Source: an uncultured Deinococcales bacterium
Lineage (GTDB): Bacteria > Deinococcota > Deinococci > Deinococcales > Trueperaceae
NCBI GenBank assembly: GCA_937934635.1
Contig: CALGZD010000132.1
Span: 1-5,241 of the forward strand
Direction of reading: 5' to 3'
Length of the DNA stretch: 5,241 nucleotides
Position 1 is the first letter of the stretch; the number at the start of each line of letters is the position of its first letter. Shown here piece by piece: positions 1-5,116 of the stretch. The notes beneath the pieces were generated by a model that was given only the letters and a program-made list of their open reading frames with translations, did not search any database and had not been told where the DNA came from. The position numbers and the translations under genes are program-made.

Positions 1-2120
1 GAACAAGTATCAAAGTTACTATCACCTTCACTATAGAAAACAACAACAGCATTGCGTGTATTTGCAGGCGCTGTAAGTGTTGAACTGTAAACTGCAAACT
101 CTGACGTGTCTACAACTTTAGTATCTGTAGTGAGTGTTTGGTAACTCGCATCGGAAAAGTTGAACGATAGTGCTGTATAGCTCTGAGCACTATCTTTCGC
201 TTCACAGCTTAGCGTGTAACTTGCACCAGCCTCGGCTCGAGCCTCCTGATACAAACAACCACCACTTTTCACACTGGCAGACTGCGCCCCAGAGTTTGAA
301 ACATTCGATGCTGAAACATTGTTCGCATTTGCACAACTAAACCAACCGTCTAAACCAAATTCAAAACCACCGTTTCGGATTAAGTTTTCTGTTGCAGGGT
401 CAGTAGAACCATCATCAACCACAAGTGCACAATTATCAAAATAACTAGCATCTTCAGCGTACATAACAGCTACAGCTTGCGCTGCATCCGCTGGTGCTGT
501 AAGCGACACACTGTAGGTGTCATAGCCTGTAGTCGTAACAGGTGTGATTTCACTTTCCAACGTTGCAAAATTAGAATTTGAAAAAGCCAAGTAGACTGAT
601 GTCCAAGTAGCACCTGAGCGCTTAGCATCACAACTGAGTTTATACGTTATACCTACAATAGCTGGCACTTCCTGATAAACACAACCACCATTATCCAGTA
701 GTAGTTCACCACTATTTACACTGGTTGTTGCAGTACTTCCACCACAACTCGTCCAGCTTGATAAGTTCGAATCAAAGTTCGGATTGCTTAACAAGTTAGT
801 TGCGTCAGTTGTTGGAGGTGTTGGGTCAGTTGGGGTTGGGTCAGTTGGGTCAGTCGGTGTTGGTTGCGAATCATCTACAACTGTAATGGTTATAGATTTG
901 GTTGTTTCTAAACCTTCATTGTCAGTTGCAGTAGCTTTCAAGGTATAGCTACCTGCTGCTAAGTTTTGGAGTGAACTATCATTTGCACCCCATTCATAAG
1001 GCAAAACATTTTCCTGACGAACAAACTGATCATTCAGATACAACTTGACATTACTAACACTACCTTCTGCATCACTCGCTGTCACTGTTACATTCACATT
1101 AGCCCCTGCTGCAAATGAAGCATTGTTTGCAGGAGATGTAAAGTTTAGGGTAGGTGCGGTGTTGGTTGGTTCTGTCGGTTCTGGTGTTGTGCTATTACTA
1201 TTCACTGTAAGCGTCGGACCAGAAGCGTGCCACAGTATAGAGCCTTCACTAGAGAGGTGTCTTAGGTGAGTAATGTACCAGAAAACAACATCTTCACCAT
1301 CAATAGATTCACCGTTGTTGTGCAAGTTGCCAATTTCGCCACGAGCACCCCAAAGCCAACGACCTGTTTCGGAACTTTTGTAGCGACGTCCTGCGACATC
1401 CCACTGAGAGAAATCATCAAAAACACCATCGTCTGCACTTGGTGTTAGGGTTACAGAATCACCTGTGACTTTGTCTCGAATAGTCCAGAAGTGTGATGAG
1501 CCTTTACGGTCATTAAATTCTCTAGTTTGTAACTGATTATCATTTTTAAAGATTTGGTCGTTGGCAGCTTCGCCAATATCAAAGTCAAAAATCCAGTGTG
1601 GGTGGTGGTTGTGGTCAATACGACACTGCAAACCACGGCTAAAGACACGTGCATCCATCGTGCCATCTGGTGAAAAATAATAGCTCTGATAGATTTGGTA
1701 TTCACCAATTTGAATGTTAAGCCCCAGCTCGAGCTTTTCTTGACCATTCTGGGTAAAGGTACGCTCACACAGCGTCTTGTTATCACAAGCTGAGTCTGGT
1801 GCGCCTGCTCTAGCAGGTTCAAAAGTATAGGTTGACATAATGTCTGCATATGGACCGCAAACATCACCATCGTATTCCACACGCATCACAGGCATACTTG
1901 CTTTGCCAAGAATCTTCATGTCATTAAAAGCAACATCTTTTAACACAAGCCCTGAACGGTCAGCACCTGCTTCATAGCTAAAGTTCCAACCATTCCAGTC
2001 GATGTTTCCTGATTGAGCAGAGGCTACACCTGTTAGCAAAACAACAAGTGTAAACAGTAAGGTTGCAGCTATTAGACGTTTCGCAAAATAGACGCTAAAG
2101 GTATTCATATCTGTTTTCAT
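1..2120 (-). CDS. Secreted copper amine oxidase-like protein with Ig-like and carbohydrate-binding-like repeats (3' end outside window)
   Basis: The frame runs open for 706 codons from ATG at 2120-2118 to the window edge, so the C-terminus is missing. Residues 1-35 are a Sec signal peptide (KR at 14-15, hydrophobic 16-32, cleavage after ASA). Residues about 55-306 align by eye with the copper amine oxidase catalytic domain: GLVLKDVAF and MRVEY (early strands), LCERTF, then IGEYQIYQSYYF with Y141 at the topaquinone position, HNHHPHWIFDFDI with H170 and H172 as copper ligands, and EDVVFWYITHLRH with H288 as the third. Residues 320-415 look like a bacterial Ig-like domain, 419-439 are a Pro/Thr/Asp linker, and 442-568 and 579-706 are two jelly-roll repeats. 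The TPQ consensus N-Y-D/E-Y has become E-Y-Q-I, so amine oxidation is possible but unproven. The start overlaps the lipoprotein stop (TAATG); GGAGAGG lies 13 nt upstream. The alternative ATG at 2108-2106 has no ribosome site. Export and multi-domain build suggest a cell-surface or released protein. Confidence 0.85.
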   Translation of the reverse strand, partial: MKTDMNTFSVYFAKRLIAATLLFTLVVLLTGVASAQSGNIDWNGWNFSYEAGADRSGLVLKDVAFNDMKILGKASMPVMRVEYDGDVCGPYADIMSTYTFEPARAGAPDSACDNKTLCERTFTQNGQEKLELGLNIQIGEYQIYQSYYFSPDGTMDARVFSRGLQCRIDHNHHPHWIFDFDIGEAANDQIFKNDNQLQTREFNDRKGSSHFWTIRDKVTGDSVTLTPSADDGVFDDFSQWDVAGRRYKSSETGRWLWGARGEIGNLHNNGESIDGEDVVFWYITHLRHLSSEGSILWHASGPTLTVNSNSTTPEPTEPTNTAPTLNFTSPANNASFAAGANVNVTVTASDAEGSVSNVKLYLNDQFVRQENVLPYEWGANDSSLQNLAAGSYTLKATATDNEGLETTKSITITVVDDSQPTPTDPTDPTPTDPTPPTTDATNLLSNPNFDSNLSSWTSCGGSTATTSVNSGELLLDNGGCVYQEVPAIVGITYKLSCDAKRSGATWTSVYLAFSNSNFATLESEITPVTTTGYDTYSVSLTAPADAAQAVAVMYAEDASYFDNCALVVDDGSTDPATENLIRNGGFEFGLDGWFSCANANNVSASNVSNSGAQSASVKSGGCLYQEARAEAGASYTLSCEAKDSAQSYTALSFNFSDASYQTLTTDTKVVDTSEFAVYSSTLTAPANTRNAVVVFYSEGDSNFDTC
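3..797 (-). repeat. Two tandem carbohydrate-binding-like jelly-roll repeats (second reaches window edge)
   Basis: Repeat 1 covers residues 442-568 and repeat 2 covers 579-706. Both open with N-L-x-x-N-x-x-F-(D/E) and a Trp about eight residues later, a hallmark of CBM4/9-type carbohydrate-binding modules. Both share G-G-C-x-Y-Q-E, Y-x-L-S-C-(D/E)-A-K, L-T-A-P-A and (Y/N)-F-D-x-C. Four Cys line up: 459/596, 480/622, 497/639 and 564/706; the last three pairs are exactly 142 residues apart. Two disulfides per repeat are likely. More copies may lie beyond the window. Ligand and exact CBM family are not known from sequence alone. Confidence 0.75.
804..866 (-). repeat. Pro-Thr-Asp low-complexity linker (residues 419-439)
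   Basis: The coding sequence iterates short Thr-Asp-Pro and Thr-Pro units, visible on the plus strand as repeated ttgggt/cagt words. Such linkers join modules in secreted enzymes and are often O-glycosylated. The DNA is prone to length change by slippage, so copy number may vary among strains. Confidence 0.8.
876..1163 (-). other. Bacterial Ig-like domain (residues 320-415)
   Basis: This begins with N-T-A-P-T-L, continues with T-S-P-A-N-N-A-S-F and V-T-A-S-D-A-E-G-S-V, and ends with G-S-Y-T-L-K-A-T-A-T-D-N-E-G before a T-I-T-V strand. This is the usual pattern of Ig-like/Big_9-type spacer domains found between catalytic and binding modules of secreted bacterial proteins. It is probably structural. 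Confidence 0.75.
1203..1958 (-). other. Compact copper amine oxidase-like catalytic domain (residues 55-306)
   Basis: Compared from memory with E. coli TynA, the matches fall in the right order: the GLVL-D-V strand, M-V-Y, the C/F-E-R segment, the G-x-Y topaquinone strand followed by F-x-x-D-G-T, the H-N-H copper pair followed by D-F-D, and D-x-V-x-W-x-T-x-x-x-x-H with the third His. Y141, H170, H172 and H288 occupy the cofactor and copper positions. The spacing between them (29 residues from Tyr to the first His, 116 from H172 to H288) is shorter than in the well-known enzymes. The segment holding the catalytic Asp is compressed, so D84, D86 and D93 are only candidates. C88, C112, C118 and C166 may form disulfides. 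Confidence 0.7.
2016..2120 (-). other. Sec signal peptide of the copper amine oxidase-like protein
   Basis: Residues 1-35 have a polar N-region with Lys14-Arg15, a hydrophobic core from Leu16 to Val32, and an Ala-Ser-Ala cleavage site before Gln36. There is no twin-arginine motif and no lipobox, so signal peptidase I processing and a soluble exported product are expected. Confidence 0.85.
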
Positions 2121-2914
2121 TAGTAAGACGCTACCTCTCCGCTGTTGCTCACAGTATTTTGAGATAGGTTTACCAAGGCTGTGTAGACAGGCACTTCACC
2201 ATTGCCTTGACCAAAGGTTGCGTAAAGAATGCGCTCTGTGTAGAAGTTCTGTCCTGTTTGGGCTATCTCGCTTGTACTTGGGAAAGCCAACATAGCAGTT
2301 CCAATCAGGCTTGATACATCATAGCCCTTAGCAGTTAAATCAGCTTTTGCTAGCTCTACTGCCTGTGCTTCTTCTTCTCGGTTTTCTGGTGGTTGGGTTG
2401 TATATGCAGGTTCCACGCTGTACTGAATCTGATCATTACTATCAATCCATGCATCTATGGTTAGATTACTGACATAGTTAAAGTAGGTCGTGCGGGCGTA
2501 GACACCTTCGCTATCTTTCCCTGCCACTTCTTTGTCATCAACGATATCTACTTCAAAAGAGGCATAGCGATTCCCTCGAATGCTACGCAGACCATTGTGT
2601 TTGTCAAAACGCTCTTTAACAATGACTGAAGATGCTAAGTTTTGCGCTTGCAAACCTTGTGTGTAGTTTCGAATAGGTGAAATATTTGTAGCATTCAGTG
2701 CTACAGGCGGCCACTCACCCGAATCGCTCCCTGCAAAATCAACACCAATAATGTGCTTGTGTTCAGATGATTGCGTAGGGTTATTGGTAGAACCATCGGT
2801 AGGCTCGAGCTGACACGCTGATAAAACAAACACAGATGAAACCAGCACAGAACCAAGGCAAACTGGCAGTACAAGCCTTTTCAGACGTGACTGCTCCCGT
2901 CGTAGGTATGTCAT
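2120..2914 (-). CDS. Outer-membrane lipoprotein with copper amine oxidase N-domain-like (cystatin/PepSY-like) C-terminal half
   Basis: The 264-residue product has a lipoprotein signal: basic N-region (RREQSRLKR), hydrophobic stretch 14-31, and lipobox L-S-A-C with Cys34 as the lipidated residue. Gln at +2 favours outer-membrane sorting. Residues 35-52 are a Ser/Thr/Asn-rich tether. I do not recognise a named family. Residues 139-167 (strands ending in N-L-T-I-D-A-W-I-D), a helix at 177-196 rich in E and A, and strands 227-261 (R-I-L-Y-A-T-F, then V-Y-T-A-L-V-N-L-S) suggest a small helix-plus-sheet fold. This is like the N2/N3 domains of copper amine oxidases or PepSY domains. AAGGAG sits 4 nt before the ATG. 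The stop codon shares a base with the next gene's ATG, so the two products are probably co-translated partners. The lipoprotein call is firm; the domain resemblance is tentative. Confidence 0.85.
   Translation of the reverse strand: MTYLRREQSRLKRLVLPVCLGSVLVSSVFVLSACQLEPTDGSTNNPTQSSEHKHIIGVDFAGSDSGEWPPVALNATNISPIRNYTQGLQAQNLASSVIVKERFDKHNGLRSIRGNRYASFEVDIVDDKEVAGKDSEGVYARTTYFNYVSNLTIDAWIDSNDQIQYSVEPAYTTQPPENREEEAQAVELAKADLTAKGYDVSSLIGTAMLAFPSTSEIAQTGQNFYTERILYATFGQGNGEVPVYTALVNLSQNTVSNSGEVASY
2134..2140 (-). promoter_or_regulatory. Ribosome binding site and translational coupling region for the copper amine oxidase-like gene
   Basis: GGAGAGG lies inside the last codons of the lipoprotein gene, 13 nt before the ATG at 2120. 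The spacing is long for direct initiation, but the TAATG stop-start overlap lets terminating ribosomes restart, so coupling is the likely mode. Confidence 0.5.
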
Positions 2915-2918
2915 ACAT

Positions 2919-2924
2919 CTCCTT
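2919..2924 (-). promoter_or_regulatory. Ribosome binding site of the lipoprotein gene
   Basis: AAGGAG on the minus strand is a strong Shine-Dalgarno match 4 nt before the ATG at 2914-2912. The spacing is slightly short but supports this start. An overlapping ATG at 2918-2916 is out of frame and abuts the motif. Confidence 0.7.
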
Positions 2925-2946
2925 CACTTGCGATGAATGCAGACAA

Positions 2947-2964
2947 AAAGCTAGTGGTAGCTTT
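2947..2964 (-). promoter_or_regulatory. Short hairpin in the 5' leader of the lipoprotein gene
   Basis: AAAGCTA and TAGCTTT form a perfect 7-bp inverted repeat around a 4-nt loop, about 33 nt before the ATG. On the minus-strand RNA the 3' arm runs into UUUUU. It is AU-rich and weak, so an attenuator role is only a possibility. Confidence 0.3.
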
Positions 2965-2974
2965 CAAAATATTT

Positions 2975-3002
2975 CTGTCTCTTAAGACCTGTTTCTTAAG
3001 AC
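2975..3002 (-). repeat. Two abutting 14-bp direct repeats in the lipoprotein leader, possible operator
   Basis: On the minus strand GTCTTAAGAAACAG is followed at once by GTCTTAAGAGACAG, identical at 13 of 14 positions. Each unit has the palindromic core CTTAAG. The pair lies 61-88 nt upstream of the lipoprotein start, where a regulator site would overlap or flank the promoter. The regulator is unknown and the role is inferred from position and symmetry only. Confidence 0.5.
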
Positions 3003-3059
3003 AACTCAATTTTGTAACAGCGTTCGAAATGTAGGGAATGTAAGGGGATTTTTAACTTT

Positions 3060-3077
3060 GATTAAAGAGATTAAAGA
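3060..3077 (-). repeat. Tandem 9-bp repeat upstream of the lipoprotein unit
   Basis: GATTAAAGA occurs twice with no gap on the plus strand (TCTTTAATC twice on the minus strand), about 146-163 nt before the lipoprotein start. It could be a protein-binding pair or a slippage product; nothing else identifies it. Confidence 0.35.
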
Positions 3078-3297
3078 CCTTTTGCTGCCCTGTGCTGTCT
3101 ACTGCCCCGTGTTGCTATTTGCTATTAATCTTAATCTAGTGCATAGCACCGCATATAGCTACATTGTGCAACGACACCATTAACTGCTGCATTAATTATG
3201 AGTATCTGCAATTAATTCTAACTTAACTGCTTCTTTAGCTAGTCTTTTTATTCGTGGGTATAGCTGGGCAATGCATAGATTCTTAAATTTTTGGGTT

Positions 3298-3323
3298 AAA
3301 AAACTAAAACAAGTTATAGCTTG
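3298..3323 (-). terminator. Weak terminator-like hairpin with T-rich tail
   Basis: On the minus strand CAAG and CTTG pair around a 6-nt loop (3310-3323), followed by TTTTAGTTTTTT (3298-3309). The stem is only 4 bp, so intrinsic termination would be inefficient. It is the best T-tailed candidate downstream of the phosphatase gene, about 150 nt after its stop. Confidence 0.2.
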
Positions 3324-3387
3324 CTAGACGCTCATAAAAACGTAAAAAGCTTGTTGTTGGGCTACTTTTTCCAACCCTCACCTCTAA

Positions 3388-3413
3388 CTCCTCTCCCAAG
3401 CTTGAGAGAGGAG
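3388..3413 (-). repeat. 26-bp near-perfect palindrome downstream of the phosphatase gene
   Basis: The arms CTCCTCTC and GAGAGGAG flank a CAAGCTTG centre. The only non-Watson-Crick position is C3396 against A3405, which is a tolerated U-G pair in minus-strand RNA but a mismatch in plus-strand RNA. It lies 58 nt after the phosphatase stop, with no T-tract behind it, so it is more likely an intergenic palindromic repeat or mRNA 3' stabiliser than a classic terminator. The preceding CCCTCACCTCTAACTCC resembles a widespread proteobacterial intergenic repeat; that likeness is from memory. Confidence 0.5.
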
Positions 3414-3453
3414 AACTAAACAATTGACCAAAAGCTTGTGTTTTTAGGGGGTG

Positions 3454-3466
3454 AAGGCTAAGCCTT
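3454..3466 (-). other. Small hairpin just after the phosphatase stop codon
   Basis: AAGGC and GCCTT pair around a 3-nt loop, 5 nt after the TAA. The downstream minus-strand sequence is CACCCCC, not a U-tract, so it does not qualify as an intrinsic terminator. Confidence 0.3.
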
Positions 3467-3471
3467 AAAAG

Positions 3472-4329
3472 TTATTTCAGAACAGCTCTATTTCCAATAA
3501 CTAGGTCTTCGATAGTTTTGAGGCTATCATGCACGCTTTCGTACACCTTTGGAAAAAGCCTTTGATTTGTAGCCATGTATAGATTGGTTTTACCTGTTGT
3601 GGTAGTTAGTAGCTCAGTGGTAAATTTTGCACCAACCTCTTCTGCAATCAAACCACCTGCTGCCACATCCCAAATCTTTTGATTGACACCCCAAAAGGCA
3701 TCAATCCTGCCACAAGCTAAGTAGCACAGGTCTAGCGCAGATGCACCAAAGCGTCTTTGTGTTCTAAAGACAGGTGTCAGGTCATAGAGTAGCTTTTGGG
3801 CAATGGGCACAACATAATCAATCTTGCCAAAACCACACGCCACGGCTGTACTTTTTAGTTCATCACAGCTAGTCATCTGAATCGGCTTGTCATTTAAAAA
3901 TGAACCTTGACCACGGATAGCACGAAAACACTCTTTGCGAATGGGGTCGTAGACAACACCAACGACGACCTGACCAGCATGTTCCAACGCAATTGATATA
4001 CAAAAGTGCGGTAGATTATAGGCAAAGTTCATCGTGCCATCTATAGGATCTACAATCCAACGATAATCACCAGAACCTGTTTCCCCACCCTCAACACCCT
4101 CTTCACCCAAAAAGTCATGCTCAGGAAAGGTTTCTAAAATAATTCGACGGATTACTGACTCGCTCGCCTTGTCATAAGCCGTAACAAGGTCAGCCTCACC
4201 TGTCTTAAACTCTATATCGTGCTCATCGCCAAAGGCTTTGAGCTGAAGTTCCGCTGCGGCTTCTGCGGCTTTTATAGCAGTATTTAAAGCATCTTGTAAA
4301 AAGTCATTCGAAAGCTGTGTATTTTTCAT
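3472..4329 (-). CDS. Inositol monophosphatase family protein (Mg2+-dependent sugar/inositol phosphate phosphatase)
   Basis: At 285 residues it is close to the usual family length (about 260-290). All metal-site motifs are present: K42-x-x-x-x-DLVTAYD near the N-terminus, L-G-E-E-G with Glu76/Glu77, W-I-V-D-P-I-D-G-T with Asp94 and Asp97, and W-D-V-A-A-G with Asp221. These residues hold the Mg2+ ions that activate water for hydrolysis of a phosphate monoester, typically myo-inositol 1-phosphate. Relatives also act on NADP, PAP or fructose bisphosphate, so substrate is not settled. The R-R-F-G-A-S-A-L-D-L segment fits the inositol phosphatase branch, to which E. coli SuhB belongs, but the match is not close enough for me to use that name. 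It is cytoplasmic and starts 10 nt after the Nif3-like gene, so it is likely in its operon. No clear Shine-Dalgarno precedes the ATG, suggesting coupled translation. Confidence 0.95.
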   Translation of the reverse strand: MKNTQLSNDFLQDALNTAIKAAEAAAELQLKAFGDEHDIEFKTGEADLVTAYDKASESVIRRIILETFPEHDFLGEEGVEGGETGSGDYRWIVDPIDGTMNFAYNLPHFCISIALEHAGQVVVGVVYDPIRKECFRAIRGQGSFLNDKPIQMTSCDELKSTAVACGFGKIDYVVPIAQKLLYDLTPVFRTQRRFGASALDLCYLACGRIDAFWGVNQKIWDVAAGGLIAEEVGAKFTTELLTTTTGKTNLYMATNQRLFPKVYESVHDSLKTIEDLVIGNRAVLK

Positions 4330-4339
4330 AGGTTAGGAT

Positions 4340-5116
4340 TTAGAGTTGAGTTGAGAGTAAAATGAATTCATAGGGGAGGTTAAATTCTTCTTCTATCCTC
4401 TTCGCTAACAAATTCACACCAACCGTTTCAGTCATGTAGTGGCCTGCATAAATAGCATTGATACCCCGCTCAAAGGTTTCATAAAAAGTTTCGTGCTTCG
4501 GTTCACCTGTCAGGAAAACATCCAAACCTTCCTCAGCAGCTCTGACTACATCCCAAGATGCACCACCAGATATAATGCCCATACTAGAGACTTCCATGTT
4601 GCCACCAGCATGTACCAATACAGATTCACGATGACCACTACCAGCAAAATCACCAATAGTATTTTCAATAGAATCTGCTAACTCACGCAAGGTTACAGGG
4701 TTTGGAAAGATACCTTTAACACCAATAGGCTTACCTTGCCAATCGCCAAAATCTTCTAAATCAGCTAAACCAAGACTATTAGCTAAACCCCAGTTGTTAC
4801 CAACTTCTTTGTGAGCATCCAAAGGTATATGTGCTGCATAGAGTGAAAGATCTTTTTTAATGAGGTCTTTAACACGGTTGCCATGCATCCCACGAATAGC
4901 CAACGGCTTACCCCAAAACAAACCATGATGCACAATCAACATATCTGCACCCATGTCAGCCGCTTGCTCAAAGGTTGTTAAACTACTATCAACTGCAATA
5001 GCAATTTTCTCAACTTCAGCAGAACCTTCAACCTGAAGCCCATTCAAAGAAATGTCTTTATAACTGTGAATATCTAAGTAAGTGTCTAACCAATTGACTA
5101 AATCATCACGTTTCAT
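4340..5116 (-). CDS. Nif3/YbgI-like dinuclear metal center protein (DUF34 family)
   Basis: The 258-residue product matches the family's usual length of about 250. Diagnostic pieces are N-G-L-Q-V-E-G (25-31), I-V-H-H-G-L-F-W with metal ligands His63 and His64, A-A-H-I-P-L-D-A-H with Asp100, and A-G-H-Y-M-T-E-T-V-G-V with His226 and Glu230. These are the ligands of the two-metal site at the inner face of the toroidal hexamer known for E. coli YbgI. The biochemical role of the family is unsettled; database names such as GTP cyclohydrolase 1 type 2 rest on limited evidence, and a link to metal handling or nucleotide hydrolysis is plausible. It is cytoplasmic. It appears to be the first gene of a two-gene unit with the phosphatase, 10 nt apart. 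There is no strong ribosome binding site before the ATG (upstream minus strand reads GTCTGACCAT). The start is supported by family-like N-terminal length. Confidence 0.95.
   Translation of the reverse strand: MKRDDLVNWLDTYLDIHSYKDISLNGLQVEGSAEVEKIAIAVDSSLTTFEQAADMGADMLIVHHGLFWGKPLAIRGMHGNRVKDLIKKDLSLYAAHIPLDAHKEVGNNWGLANSLGLADLEDFGDWQGKPIGVKGIFPNPVTLRELADSIENTIGDFAGSGHRESVLVHAGGNMEVSSMGIISGGASWDVVRAAEEGLDVFLTGEPKHETFYETFERGINAIYAGHYMTETVGVNLLAKRIEEEFNLPYEFILLSTQL

Larger units (their letters stand above)
2915..3471. other. Intergenic region between the phosphatase and lipoprotein genes, no gene seen
   Basis: I find no convincing coding frame or RNA gene in these 557 bp. The right part (about 3290-3471) is the 3' flank of the phosphatase gene with hairpins. 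The left part must hold the promoter of the lipoprotein unit, but I cannot pick a confident -35/-10 pair. The stretch is rich in short tandem duplications: two 14-bp units at 2975-3002, GATTAAAGA twice at 3060-3077, TTGCTAT twice at 3112-3125 and TAATCT twice at 3126-3137. Confidence 0.7.

Noticed and set aside
1045..1448. Two plus-strand open frames (1045-1269 and 1266-1448)
   Set aside because: Both are antisense to the Ig-like and catalytic-like coding region, have low-complexity or unstructured translations and no ribosome site.
1698..1700. Tyr141 as proof of an active amine oxidase
   Set aside because: The position matches the topaquinone Tyr, but the flanking consensus is changed and the catalytic Asp cannot be assigned, so activity is not claimed.
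1451..1882. Minus-strand 143-codon open frame
   Set aside because: It lies out of frame inside the 706-codon copper amine oxidase-like gene, which has coherent domains, so this is a shadow.
2971..3035. Sigma-70 promoter for the lipoprotein gene
   Set aside because: I tried TTGAGT, TTGTCT and TTACAA as -35 boxes; none is spaced 16-18 bp from a -10 better than three matches of six, so no promoter is called.
3454..3466. Intrinsic terminator directly after the phosphatase gene
   Set aside because: The stem is 5 bp and is followed by CACCCCC rather than a T-run on the minus strand.
4439..4681. Plus-strand 80-codon open frame
   Set aside because: It is antisense to the well-supported Nif3-like gene and has no recognisable protein features.
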